From the NCBI GenBank assembly GCA_035690905.1, contig DASSKA010000085.1:1-9987 (forward strand): DNA of 9,987 bases. The letters run 5' to 3'. This document shows, one piece after another, positions 1 to 6,779 of this stretch. The notes under the pieces are model-generated. The model did not search any database, had not been told where the DNA came from, and saw nothing but the letters and a program-made list of their open reading frames with translations. The translations under genes and the position numbers were made by a program. Every line of letters starts with the position of its first letter. Position 1 is the stretch's first letter. The stretch is from DASSKA01 sp035690905. Its GTDB lineage: Bacteria; Actinomycetota; Actinomycetes; Propionibacteriales; Nocardioidaceae.

Positions 1-485
1 CGCCGCCAGGGGGTGCGCCGGGTGGCGGCCCGGTGCGGGGCCCGCGGCTGCAGGGTGGCGAACATCCCGGCCAGCCGCGCCCGCTCGGCCGGGTCCAGCT
101 CGGCGATGTCGCGGTGCCGCAGCACCTCGGTGCTGCTGGCCACCGCGTGCACCGACTCCTCGCCCTCCCCCTCGCCGTGCCGGCTGTCCTCGGTCAGCTC
201 AGCGGTGGTCACGGTGCGCCGCTCCTGCGGCGAGGCGACGGGGGCCGGGCCGCGGGACAGGAACCAGGACTCGAAGACCTGGTCGTAGCGGTCCAGGTCG
301 TCCGGCCCGGCGCACAGCGTGGTGCGCCCGGCCCAGTACGTCGCCCGCCGGTCGCCGATCCCGACGACGGAGACCGCCTGCAGGTAGGCCTGCGCGCGGT
401 CCTGGGTGACCCGCACGCCGGCCGCGCGCAGCGCCAGGGTGAAGCCGAGCAGCACCTCGTCCGGCGCGTGCAGCTGCTGCATCAT
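1..485 (-). CDS. CoxE-like VWA-domain protein, N-terminal part (3' end beyond left edge)
   Basis: The reading frame opens at the ATG at 485 (a second ATG follows at 482) and stays open for 161 codons to the window edge. The visible part starts MMQQLHAPDEVLLGFTLALR, continues with an Arg-rich helical stretch and a WAGRTTLCAGPDDLDRYDQVF segment, then an acidic linker rich in Glu and Gly, then ELDPAERARLAGMFATL followed by Arg-rich residues. This order matches the N-terminal half of CoxE-type VWA proteins. The metal-binding VWA domain itself would lie beyond the edge, so its MIDAS residues cannot be checked. The start overlaps the MoxR stop as ATGA, which implies translational coupling. MoxR ATPase and VWA partners are known to work together as chaperone-like pairs; in the cox system they help insert or mature the metal centre of CO dehydrogenase. 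The assignment rests on partial sequence plus the neighbour, so the general family is fairly secure and the specific Cox role is inferred. Confidence 0.75.
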   Translation of the reverse strand, partial: MMQQLHAPDEVLLGFTLALRAAGVRVTQDRAQAYLQAVSVVGIGDRRATYWAGRTTLCAGPDDLDRYDQVFESWFLSRGPAPVASPQERRTVTTAELTEDSRHGEGEGEESVHAVASSTEVLRHRDIAELDPAERARLAGMFATLQPRAPHRAATRRTPWR

Positions 486-1363
486 GTCGGCGCCAGCAAC
501 CGGTCCAGCGCCTTGCGGACCCGCTCGGCGTCCTCGCGGTACTTCACGATGGTGCCCAAGGTGGCCGCGGCCACCTCCAGGTCGAGCTGCCTGACCCCGA
601 GCTCCTCGAGGGCCCGGGCCCAGTCCAGGGTCTCGGCGACCCCGGGCGGCTTGAGCAGGTCCACGCCGTTGCGCAGCTGCTGCACCACCGCGACCACCTG
701 CCGCGCGAGCGCCTCGGACACCTCCGGGGCGCGGACGCGCACGATCTCCACCTCCCGGCGCAGGTCGGGGTGCTCGATCCAGTGGTAGAGGCAGCGACGC
801 TTCAGCGCGTCGTGGATCTCCCGGGTCCGGTTGGAGGTGAGCACGACGAAGGGCGGCTGCTGGGCCGACACGGTGCCGAGCTCGGGGATGCTGACCTGGT
901 AGGTGGACAGCACCTCGAGCAGGAACGCCTCGAACTCGTCGTCGGCCCGGTCGATCTCGTCGACCAGCAGCACCGCCGGGCTCTCCTGCAGGGCGCGCAG
1001 CACCGGCCGGGCGAGCAGGAAACGCTCGTCGAACAGCGAGTGCTCGGCCTCCGCCGCGTCCAGGCTGTGCTGGGTGGCCTCCAGGGCGCGCAGGTGCAGG
1101 ATCTGGCGGGGGAAGTCCCAGTCGTAGAGCGCCTGCGAGGCGTCGATGCCCTCGTAGCACTGCAGCCGGATCAGCGGCACGTCCTGGGCGAGGGCGAGGG
1201 CCTCCGCGAGCGCCGTCTTGCCGGTGCCCGGCTCTCCTTCGAGCAGCAGGGGCCGCTGCATGCGCAGGGCGAGGAACCCGATGGTGGCGAGCGCCTCGTC
1301 GCACAGGTAGCCGGTCTTGCCCAGCCGGTCGGCGAGGTCGGCTGCGGACTGGACGGGTTCCAT
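482..1363 (-). CDS. MoxR-family AAA+ ATPase (CoxD-like)
   Basis: A 293-residue cytoplasmic AAA+ ATPase of normal family length. Visible motifs are Walker A GEPGTGKT at residues 43-50, Walker B VLLVDEIDRAD at 131-141, a sensor-1-like VVLTSN at 163-168, and the RREIHDALKRR-type arginine region around 170-180 followed by CLYHW, all typical of MoxR proteins. The C-terminal lid domain is helical. MoxR ATPases use ATP to remodel or activate partner enzymes, usually with a VWA protein encoded next door, and such a gene follows here with a 4-base overlap. Together with the MocA-like gene upstream this points to molybdenum hydroxylase maturation, the CoxD role; that role is inferred from context. The ATG at 1363 has no Shine-Dalgarno sequence but has a TAGCCT box six bases upstream, which suggests a leaderless message starting at this codon. 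Confidence 0.92.
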   Translation of the reverse strand: MEPVQSAADLADRLGKTGYLCDEALATIGFLALRMQRPLLLEGEPGTGKTALAEALALAQDVPLIRLQCYEGIDASQALYDWDFPRQILHLRALEATQHSLDAAEAEHSLFDERFLLARPVLRALQESPAVLLVDEIDRADDEFEAFLLEVLSTYQVSIPELGTVSAQQPPFVVLTSNRTREIHDALKRRCLYHWIEHPDLRREVEIVRVRAPEVSEALARQVVAVVQQLRNGVDLLKPPGVAETLDWARALEELGVRQLDLEVAAATLGTIVKYREDAERVRKALDRLLAPT

Positions 1364-1369
1364 TGCGCC

Positions 1370-1375
1370 AGGCTA
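1370..1375 (-). promoter_or_regulatory. Candidate -10 box for a leaderless moxR-coxE transcript
   Basis: On the minus strand TAGCCT (pattern TAnnnT) ends six bases before the MoxR ATG, so transcription would begin at or within a base of the start codon. No Shine-Dalgarno sequence is visible in front of the ATG. No convincing -35 hexamer is present; the best candidate, ACGGAC, is weak. Leaderless genes with this spacing are common in actinobacteria. If correct, moxR-coxE is separate from the regulator-mocA unit. Confidence 0.45.
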
Positions 1376-1409
1376 CCCAGCCGCGCCCGCCCCGTCCGTC
1401 GTACCTTCG

Positions 1410-2000
1410 TCAGCGGGGCAGGTCCTCGGGCCGATCCACGTCCGAACCGGTGGCCAGGTCCCCGCACTCGACCTGCACCACGTCCCGGCCGGCCAGGTAG
1501 TCGCGCGCCCCGCGGTCCCCCGAGACGCTGGCCAGCAGCCCGCTCCAGTGCGCGCGGCCGAGCAGCACCGGGTGTCCCGGCGTCCCGGAGTACGTCGCAC
1601 GCACCAGGCTCCTCGAGCCGGCGGCCGCCGCGATCACCCGCTCCAGCACGCCCGGCCCGACATCGGGCAGGTCGACCAGCATCACCACGGCACAGTCCGC
1701 GGAGGAAGCCGACAGGCTGGCCAGTCCGGCCCGCAACGACGCGCCCATCCCCTCCGCCCAGTCCTCGGCCACCACCAGCCGGACGGCGGGATCGCCCTCC
1801 CAGCCGGCCTCGGCAAGCAACGCGGCGGCCTCCTGCGACGACGCTCCCAGCACCACGGTGACCGTCTCGCAGCCGCCCTCGAACAGGGTGCCGAGCGCCC
1901 GGTCCAGGTAGGGCACCGCACGCTCGTCGCGGAGCAGCCCCTTCGGGGTCCCCATCCGGGTCCCGGCGCCGGCCGCGAGCAGCAGGCCGGTCGTGCTCAC
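1410..2000 (-). CDS. MobA/MocA-like nucleotidyltransferase (probable molybdenum cofactor cytidylyl- or guanylyltransferase)
   Basis: A 196-residue NTP-transferase of the GT-A-like fold. Motifs in order: LAAGAGTRMGTPK at residues 8-20 (nucleotide-binding loop), EDWAEGMGASLRAGL at 79-93, VMLVDLPDV at 106-114 with metal-binding Asp, GTPGHPVLLGR at 139-149, GDRGARDYL at 161-169 and SDVDRPEDL at 186-194. The GxPGHP and GDxGAR blocks are characteristic of the MocA-like branch that attaches CMP to molybdopterin for xanthine dehydrogenase or CO dehydrogenase type enzymes; the exact nucleotide cannot be decided here. The GTG at 2000 is chosen because it gives the complete N-terminal LLLAAG strand and overlaps the stop of the regulator as GTGA; it has no Shine-Dalgarno sequence of its own, which fits coupled translation. 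The frame is open further upstream, but that part is antisense-like filler inside the regulator gene. Neighbouring MoxR and CoxE support the cofactor role. Confidence 0.85.
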   Translation of the reverse strand: MSTTGLLLAAGAGTRMGTPKGLLRDERAVPYLDRALGTLFEGGCETVTVVLGASSQEAAALLAEAGWEGDPAVRLVVAEDWAEGMGASLRAGLASLSASSADCAVVMLVDLPDVGPGVLERVIAAAAGSRSLVRATYSGTPGHPVLLGRAHWSGLLASVSGDRGARDYLAGRDVVQVECGDLATGSDVDRPEDLPR

Positions 2001-2746
2001 GGAACCAGCTTGGTCCGGGGTGGCCGCGTCAGCGGCACCCACAACGTGAACCGGTCCGCGCGGTAGGTGGACCGGGACACCTCGACGGCGACCTTGCCGG
2101 CGAACGCCCGGCGGGCGATCCGCAGCACACACCCCCCGGGGGGGATGTCGAGCAGGTCCGCCTCGTCCGGGCGGGCCCCGCTCGCCTCGATCGAGTCCTC
2201 GCCCCAGCTGGGCATGATGTCGCGCCGCTGCAGCTCGACGTACAGGCTCGCCGGCAGCGGGGCGTCCAGGAACTTCGGCACCACGCTGTCGGCGAGGTAG
2301 GCGTCCTCGATGCACATCGGCACTCCGTCGGCGAACCGCAGCCGCTGCCAGTGCACGACCTTCTCGCCCTCCCGGATCTCGAGCGCCTTGGCGACACCGG
2401 GACCGGCCGACTCCATGCGGGCCAACAGGGTCCGCGAGTCCGGACTCATCCCCCTCCGACTGATCTCCTCGGTGTAGCTCGCCAACGGCGTCGAGACGTC
2501 CACCTTCGTGCGCGCCACGAAGGTGCCGCGTCCGGGCACCCGTTCCAGCAGGCCCTCGGTGACGAGTGCGTCCAGCGCCTGGCGCACCGTCATCCGAGCG
2601 ACGTGGAACTGTTGAACGAGCTCGCGTTCCGATGGCGCGGGTGCCCCCGGCTCCGCGCCTGAGACGAGCTCACGCACATACTCCCGCACTTGCACGTGCT
2701 TGAGCACATTCTGGCGCGGCCCGTCCGGGGTCATGACCTGACCCAT
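1997..2746 (-). CDS. GntR family, HutC-subfamily transcriptional regulator
   Basis: A 249-residue DNA-binding regulator of the usual HutC length. Residues about 12-78 form the winged helix: PSERELVQQFHVARMTVRQA at 38-57 is the recognition region, and LLERVPGRGTFV closes the wing. Residues about 95-240 are a UTRA ligand-binding domain, with KVVHWQRLRFADGVPMCIE near 119-137 and the closing STYRADRFTLWVPL. HutC-type proteins sense a small metabolite and usually repress their own operon; the ligand here is unknown. The ATG at 2746 is preferred over earlier in-frame starts because GGGGAGGTG lies four bases before it and the upstream residues are low-complexity. The stop overlaps the MocA-like gene by four bases, so both are co-transcribed and the regulator probably controls that gene. 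A palindrome at 2862-2882 upstream is a possible operator. Confidence 0.92.
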   Translation of the reverse strand: MGQVMTPDGPRQNVLKHVQVREYVRELVSGAEPGAPAPSERELVQQFHVARMTVRQALDALVTEGLLERVPGRGTFVARTKVDVSTPLASYTEEISRRGMSPDSRTLLARMESAGPGVAKALEIREGEKVVHWQRLRFADGVPMCIEDAYLADSVVPKFLDAPLPASLYVELQRRDIMPSWGEDSIEASGARPDEADLLDIPPGGCVLRIARRAFAGKVAVEVSRSTYRADRFTLWVPLTRPPRTKLVP

Positions 2747-2861
2747 CGCACCTCCCCAACCGCTGCCGACCGCCCCCGGCTTACCCCGGGTCCGGCGACG
2801 GCAGGCCCGAGGCGTTGCTGCCATAGCGTAGCCCGGTCCCCCTCCGCTCGCCTCCCCACTG

Positions 2862-2882
2862 CCAAGGTTCGCGGAACCTAGG
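2862..2882. promoter_or_regulatory. Interrupted palindrome, candidate operator upstream of the GntR gene
   Basis: The arms CCAAGGTTC and GAACCTAGG flank a GCG centre; eight of nine positions pair (the inner six perfectly, one A/A mismatch, then two pairs). A further GGAACC half-site lies at 2886-2891, 13 bases from the GGAACC at 2873-2878. It sits 116 bases upstream of the regulator start in otherwise non-coding sequence. Size and symmetry suit a dimeric regulator, and autoregulation is usual in this family. No convincing promoter could be drawn; TACGCT at 2825-2830 on the minus strand is the best -10 candidate, but without a -35. Confidence 0.4.
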
Positions 2883-2889
2883 TGAGGAA

Positions 2890-2917
2890 CCGGACACCCG
2901 CGCAGGGGCTGTGTCGG
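2890..2917 (-). terminator. Weak hairpin after the permease gene, possible terminator
   Basis: CCGGACAC at 2890-2897 can pair with GTGTCGG at 2911-2917 with one bulged G, closing a 13-base loop. It lies just beyond the permease stop codon, between two same-strand units. There is no T-tract and the stem is short, so it may be a chance structure. Confidence 0.25.
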
Positions 2918-2924
2918 CATCCGG

Positions 2925-5468
2925 TCACTCGGTGGCGATGGCCTGGAGCACGTCGAGGCGCGCGGCCCGTCGTGCCGGGAGCACCGCGGCCAGCACGCCG
3001 ACCAGACCGGAGGCGGCGACGAACGCGGCGAGCTGTCCGGCCGGGACCCAGATCACGTCGAGCCCCTGGTCCTTCAAGGAGGTCATCAGCGCCACCCCGA
3101 ACAGCACCCCGAGCCCGACGCCGAGCACCGCGCCGAGCACGGCGATCGCGACCGCCTCGAGCCGCACCATCCGGCGCAGCTGGGCCCGGCTCAGCCCGAT
3201 CGCGCGCAGCAGCCCGACCTCACGGGTCCGCTCGATCACCGACAGCGCCAGGGTGTTCACGATGCCGAGCACCGCGATCACCAGGGCCAGCCCGAGCAGC
3301 GCGTAGATCAGCGCCAGCAGCTTGTCGATCGGCGCGCGCTGCGCCGCGGCGTACTCCTGCTGGTTCTTGACGGTGACGGTGGGCAGCGCCGCGGTCTCGC
3401 GCTCGATGGCGCGCTGGACGTGCGCAGGGCTCGCGCCGGGTCCGACGCTGACCAGCAGGTAGTTGTCCTCCGGCGGGAAGCCGGCCTGGGACAGCGTGCC
3501 CAGCGTGGTGGTGAACGAGTAGCCCAGCATCGGGTTGGGCGCGTAGACGCCGGCCACGCGGTAGCTCTTCGTGCCGGTGGGGACCAGGAACCGGACGGTA
3601 TCGCCGACGTGCAGCCCGCTGCCCCGGGCCTGTCGGCGCGAGACGAGCACCGTGCCGTCGTGCAGCGCCGAGGCGGAGCCGGCCACCATCCGGATCCGCA
3701 CCACGTCGCGCAGCGACCCGGCGGAGACACCGACCAGCCCCTCGCGGTGCCCGTCGACCTTGCCGAGCGCGTAGCGCACCCGGGTCACCGCTGTCACGCC
3801 GGGCGTGCGCTTCACCCGGTCCCCGATCGACGGTGAGAACGGTTGGGCCAGCGCGTTCGAGACCACCAGGTCGCCGAGGAAGTTCTGCGCGATCGCGTTG
3901 TCGACGCTGCGCTTGGCCGACGCGCCGACGATCGCCATCGTGGTCACCAGGGCGAGGCCGATCATCAACGCGGAGGCGGTGGCGGCGGTACGACGGGGGT
4001 TGCGGACCGCGTTCTGCCCGGCGAGGAGGCCGATGGTGCCGAAGAGCCGGCGGTACACCAGCCCGGCGCCGGCCATGAACGGCCGGCCGATCACCGCACC
4101 CGCGGCGGCCACCCCGAGCAGGGTGGCCAGCACCCCGCCGCCCACCCACCAGGCCGGGGAGGCGACCGCGCCGTACAGCCCGGTCATCAGGCAGCCGATC
4201 CCCCCGGCCACCAGCAGCGCCCCGACCGCCAGCCGGCGGTGCAGCGCGGACTCGGGCAGCGCCACGTCGTCGCGCAGCGCGGCCATCGGCGGGATCCGCC
4301 GGGAACGGCGGGCGGGCAAGTAGGCCGCCAGCACGGTGACCAGGATGCCGACGGCGTACGACGCGAGCACGGTCCGTGGCGCGAACACCAGCCCGGCCCC
4401 GGACAGGTCCAGCCCGAACGTCGCGAACAGCGCCCGGATGCCCATCGCGAGCAGCACACCCACTCCGAGGCCCAGGGTGGAGCCGACGGCACCGAGCACC
4501 ACCGCCTCGAACAGCACCGACCGGGTCACCTGGCCGCGCGAGGCGCCGAGGGCGCGCAGCAGCGCGAGCTCGCGCCCGCGTTGCGCGACCAGGATGGAGA
4601 AGGTGTTCACGATCAGGAAGCTGCCCACCACCAGAGCGATGCCGGCGAAGATCAGCAGGAACGTGGTGATGAACGACAGCGCCTTCTGCAGGTCGGAGGC
4701 CTCCTGCTTCGCCGCCGCGTCACCGGTCACCGCGGCGTACCCCTTCGGCAGCGCGCCGGCGACCTGGTCGCGCAGCTGCTGCTCGGACACGCCGGGCTCG
4801 GCGGTCACCCAGACGTCGCTGAACGCGCCACGGCCGCCGAGGAACAGCCGCTGCGCGGTGGCGGTGTCGAACAGCGTGATGGTGGCGCCGTTCGTCGACC
4901 CGCCGTCACCGAACGCGGCCAGGCCGACCAGCACCGGGTGCAGCACCGCCTGCGCCCCGGTGGTGACCAGGTGCACCCGGTCGCCGATCCGGTAGCCGGC
5001 GCGCTGCGCGGTCTTGCGGTCCAGCGCGACCTGGCCTCGGTGCCGCGGCGGGTGGCCGTCGACGACGGTCAGACCCTTCAGCCCGTGGCCGGCGGGAGCG
5101 CCGGTGTAGTTGAGCCCGAGGCCCGGCGCGCCCTGGCCGCCGACCACCTTGCCGTCCTTGCCGACCACGAAGACCCCGAACGTGCGAACGTTGCCGTCCA
5201 CCCGCAGCGCGCCGGGCACCGTGGCCAGGTCGTCGAGCAGGGGCGCCGGCACCGTGCGCGTGGTCGGCTGCCCGTCCCGGGTGCCGCCGGCCGGGCGCAC
5301 CACCACGTCCCCGACCGAGGACGCGAACAGCGCGGTGAAGCTGCGGCCGAGGGTGTCGGTGAAGATCAGCGTGCCGGCCACGAACGCGACCCCGAGAATG
5401 ATCGCGAACGTGCTCATCAGCAGCCGCAGCTTGCGACCGAGGAGGCTCTTCCAGGCCGCCCGCAGCAT
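2925..5468 (-). CDS. ABC transporter permease, FtsX/MacB type, duplicated
   Basis: An 847-residue integral membrane protein. Segment 15-37 is the first membrane helix, followed by a large extracytoplasmic MacB-like domain (about 40-265). A first FtsX domain lies at about 268-392 with helices near 268-290, 317-342 and 366-386. Four central helices fall near 414-436, 441-463 and 495-515. A second extracytoplasmic domain occupies about 518-715, and a second FtsX domain about 717-840, with helices near 717-742, 772-794 and 809-831. Each FtsX copy carries the coupling motif facing the ATPase: ELALLRALGAS at 300-310 and EVGLLRAIGLS at 750-760. Such long two-FtsX permeases pair with a LolD/MacB-like ATPase and export lipids, lipoproteins or peptides, or transmit force to cell-wall enzymes; the substrate is unknown. 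The ATG at 5468 overlaps the ATPase stop as TGATG. An in-frame start at 5654 would add 62 Pro/Arg/Gly-rich residues inside the ATPase gene and is rejected. Confidence 0.9.
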   Translation of the reverse strand: MLRAAWKSLLGRKLRLLMSTFAIILGVAFVAGTLIFTDTLGRSFTALFASSVGDVVVRPAGGTRDGQPTTRTVPAPLLDDLATVPGALRVDGNVRTFGVFVVGKDGKVVGGQGAPGLGLNYTGAPAGHGLKGLTVVDGHPPRHRGQVALDRKTAQRAGYRIGDRVHLVTTGAQAVLHPVLVGLAAFGDGGSTNGATITLFDTATAQRLFLGGRGAFSDVWVTAEPGVSEQQLRDQVAGALPKGYAAVTGDAAAKQEASDLQKALSFITTFLLIFAGIALVVGSFLIVNTFSILVAQRGRELALLRALGASRGQVTRSVLFEAVVLGAVGSTLGLGVGVLLAMGIRALFATFGLDLSGAGLVFAPRTVLASYAVGILVTVLAAYLPARRSRRIPPMAALRDDVALPESALHRRLAVGALLVAGGIGCLMTGLYGAVASPAWWVGGGVLATLLGVAAAGAVIGRPFMAGAGLVYRRLFGTIGLLAGQNAVRNPRRTAATASALMIGLALVTTMAIVGASAKRSVDNAIAQNFLGDLVVSNALAQPFSPSIGDRVKRTPGVTAVTRVRYALGKVDGHREGLVGVSAGSLRDVVRIRMVAGSASALHDGTVLVSRRQARGSGLHVGDTVRFLVPTGTKSYRVAGVYAPNPMLGYSFTTTLGTLSQAGFPPEDNYLLVSVGPGASPAHVQRAIERETAALPTVTVKNQQEYAAAQRAPIDKLLALIYALLGLALVIAVLGIVNTLALSVIERTREVGLLRAIGLSRAQLRRMVRLEAVAIAVLGAVLGVGLGVLFGVALMTSLKDQGLDVIWVPAGQLAAFVAASGLVGVLAAVLPARRAARLDVLQAIATE

Positions 5469-6223
5469 CAGGGCGCCGTCGGGGTGCGGGCCGGGTCGAC
5501 CCGGCTCATCCGGTCCAGCACCCGGTCGCGGTCCGGCTGCCGCAGCTCGTCGACCAGCCGGCCGTCGGCGAGGAACAGCACCCGGTCGGTGTACGCCGCG
5601 GCGACCGGGTCGTGGGTGACCATCACGATCGTCTGGCCGTACTCGTCGACGCACCTCCGCAGCAGGCCGAGCACCTCCGCCCCGGAGCGGGAGTCCAGGT
5701 TGCCGGTCGGCTCGTCGGCGAACACGATGTCCGGCCTGCTGACCAGGGCACGAGCCACCGCCACCCGTTGCTGCTGGCCGCCGGAGAGCTCACTGGGCCG
5801 GTGGCCGAGCCGGTCTTGCAGCTCGACGGTCTCGATCACCGCGTCGTACCACTCCGGGTCGGGCTTCCGCCCGGCGATCGCCATCGGCAGCGTGATGTTC
5901 TCCTCGGCGGTCAGCGTGGGCACCAGGTTGAAGGACTGGAACACGAAGCCGATCCGGTCCCGCCGCAGCCGGGTCAGCTCCCTGTCCTTGAGCCGGGTCA
6001 GGTCGGTGTCGCCGAGGTACACCGAGCCGCTGCTCGCGCTGTCCAGCGCCGCGCAGCAGTGCAGCAGCGTGGACTTGCCGGAGCCGGAGGGGCCCATCAC
6101 CGCGGTGAACTCGCGTGCGCACAGGTCCAGGCTCACCTCGTCGAGCGCCAGCACCTTCGCCTGGCCCTCGCCGTAGGTCTTGGTGAGCGCCACCACGCGC
6201 GCGGCCGGTTCCCTGCGCTCCAC
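5468..6223 (-). CDS. ABC transporter ATP-binding protein, LolD/MacB-like
   Basis: A 251-residue nucleotide-binding subunit. All expected motifs are intact: Walker A GPSGSGKST at 44-52, Q-loop FVFQSFNL at 93-100, signature LSGGQ at 146-150, Walker B IVFADEPTGNLD at 166-177 with catalytic Glu171, and H-loop His204 in MVTHD. The FNLVPTLTAEEN and FADEPTGNLD blocks place it in the MacB/LolD/FtsE-like group that drives mechanotransmitting permeases rather than importers. The start is GTG at 6223, with AGGAGGGACC directly before it. It is the first gene of a two-gene operon with the FtsX-type permease, which begins one base inside its stop codon. The 20-odd residues after the core (ELRQPDRDRVLDRMSRVDPAR) are a short charged tail of unknown purpose. 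Confidence 0.95.
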   Translation of the reverse strand: MERREPAARVVALTKTYGEGQAKVLALDEVSLDLCAREFTAVMGPSGSGKSTLLHCCAALDSASSGSVYLGDTDLTRLKDRELTRLRRDRIGFVFQSFNLVPTLTAEENITLPMAIAGRKPDPEWYDAVIETVELQDRLGHRPSELSGGQQQRVAVARALVSRPDIVFADEPTGNLDSRSGAEVLGLLRRCVDEYGQTIVMVTHDPVAAAYTDRVLFLADGRLVDELRQPDRDRVLDRMSRVDPARTPTAP

Positions 6224-6247
6224 GGTCCCTCCTCGATGTGCAGCACA

Positions 6248-6253
6248 AACCTA
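6248..6253 (-). promoter_or_regulatory. Candidate -10 box for the ABC operon
   Basis: TAGGTT on the minus strand matches TAnnnT and would place the start of transcription near 6241, giving a leader of roughly 18 bases that contains the Shine-Dalgarno sequence. The -35 region (TCGGCG at 18 bases' spacing) is weak and overlaps the end of the VOC gene. Read-through from the VOC gene is an alternative. Confidence 0.35.
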
Positions 6254-6277
6254 CGGTGCGCGGCTCGTCTCCGCCGA

Positions 6278-6667
6278 TCAGGGGCGACGGCCCGCCAGGA
6301 CGCAGAACTCGTTCCCCTCCGGATCGACGAGACAGACCCAGCTCTCGTCGCCGGTCTGGCCGACCTCCGCGTGCCGGGCACCGAGGTCGAGCAGCCGGCG
6401 GACCTCTTCGTCCTGCTCCCTGTCGGCCGGGTTGACGTCGAGGTGGAGCCTGTTCTTGATGGTCTTGCCCTCGGGCACGCGCGCGAAGGTCAGTGTCGGT
6501 GGCACCGGGCCACGGTGCTGGCTGCCGTCAGGCAGCGCGGGCGGACCGATCGTGACGAGCTCGTCATCCTCGTCCTGCACCTGGTAGTCGAGGACCGAGC
6601 ACCAGAACCGGGCCAGCCGGTCGGGGTCGGCACAGTCGATCGCAAGCTCGGTGAACCTGCTGGTCAT
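6278..6667 (-). CDS. VOC-family protein (glyoxalase/dioxygenase-like fold)
   Basis: A 129-residue protein with one complete VOC unit made of two beta-alpha-beta modules. The first module opens FTELAIDCADPDRLARFWCS at 5-24. The second opens with KNRLHLDVNP at 71-80, where His75 is a likely metal ligand, and ends with WVCLVDPEGNEFCVL at 110-124, whose PEGNEF block is the hallmark of the C-terminal module and carries a likely Glu ligand. This sequence type resembles the single-domain glyoxalase-like proteins common in actinobacteria, most without a known substrate, so no reaction is assigned. The ATG at 6667 is chosen because GGGAGG lies seven bases upstream and the remaining in-frame upstream sequence is not protein-like. 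It diverges from alkB across 118 bases and is followed, 54 bases later on the same strand, by the ABC ATPase gene. Confidence 0.88.
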   Translation of the reverse strand: MTSRFTELAIDCADPDRLARFWCSVLDYQVQDEDDELVTIGPPALPDGSQHRGPVPPTLTFARVPEGKTIKNRLHLDVNPADREQDEEVRRLLDLGARHAEVGQTGDESWVCLVDPEGNEFCVLAGRRP

Positions 6668-6719
6668 GTCAGGACCTCCCGCTCCGCTGCTGCCCCGGCC
6701 GTCGTGGGCCACGGGCGAC

Positions 6720-6725
6720 ACGCTA
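6720..6725 (-). promoter_or_regulatory. Candidate -10 box for the VOC gene
   Basis: TAGCGT on the minus strand fits TAnnnT, about 53 bases before the VOC start codon. No clear -35 exists. A second box, TAGCCT at 6747-6752, abuts the SOS-like palindrome. Either would give a leader containing the Shine-Dalgarno sequence. Weak evidence. Confidence 0.25.
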
Positions 6726-6750
6726 ACCGACTCACCACGCGACACGAGGC

Positions 6751-6766
6751 TAGAACACGTGTTCGA
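6751..6766. promoter_or_regulatory. LexA/SOS-box-like operator upstream of alkB
   Basis: TAGAACACGTGTTCGA contains the perfect 12-bp palindrome GAACACGTGTTC. The known mycobacterial/actinobacterial LexA box is TCGAAC-N4-GTTCGA; this site matches 11 of the 12 fixed positions (left arm TAGAAC instead of TCGAAC). It ends seven bases before the alkB -10 box, so its left half occupies the -35 position with a 17-base spacer, the expected location for a repressor. The downstream gene is a DNA-repair enzyme, which fits SOS control. Binding is inferred, not shown. Confidence 0.65.
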
Positions 6767-6773
6767 TGCGACG

Positions 6774-6779
6774 TAGGCT
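6774..6779 (+). promoter_or_regulatory. Candidate -10 box for a leaderless alkB transcript
   Basis: TAGGCT is followed by six bases and then the AlkB ATG, so the transcript would start at the A of the start codon. There is no Shine-Dalgarno sequence in the preceding bases. The -35 position (6751-6756, 17-base spacer) is not a good hexamer and coincides with the left half of the SOS-like operator. Confidence 0.5.

Noticed and set aside
770..1861. A 363-codon plus-strand open frame across moxR and the MocA-like gene
   Set aside because: It crosses two well-supported minus-strand genes and ends in an Arg/Pro-rich shadow; no start signal.
2760..2800. Possible short CCCGG/CCGGG hairpin in the leader of the GntR gene
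   Set aside because: Only five pairs with a seven-base loop, no T-tract, no partner structure.
2747..2920. N-terminal extension of the GntR regulator to 2920
   Set aside because: The ATG at 2746 has a strong Shine-Dalgarno sequence and gives the family's usual length; the extension is low-complexity and would cover the operator-like palindrome.
5469..5654. N-terminal extension of the permease into the ATPase gene
   Set aside because: It would add Arg/Pro/Gly-rich residues out of frame with the ATPase; the ATG at 5468 begins directly before the first membrane helix and overlaps the ATPase stop.
3843..6176. A 777-codon plus-strand open frame opposite the ABC permease and ATPase
   Set aside because: It spans two clearly real genes on the other strand and has a biased Arg/Gly/Gln/His-rich composition with no recognisable domain.
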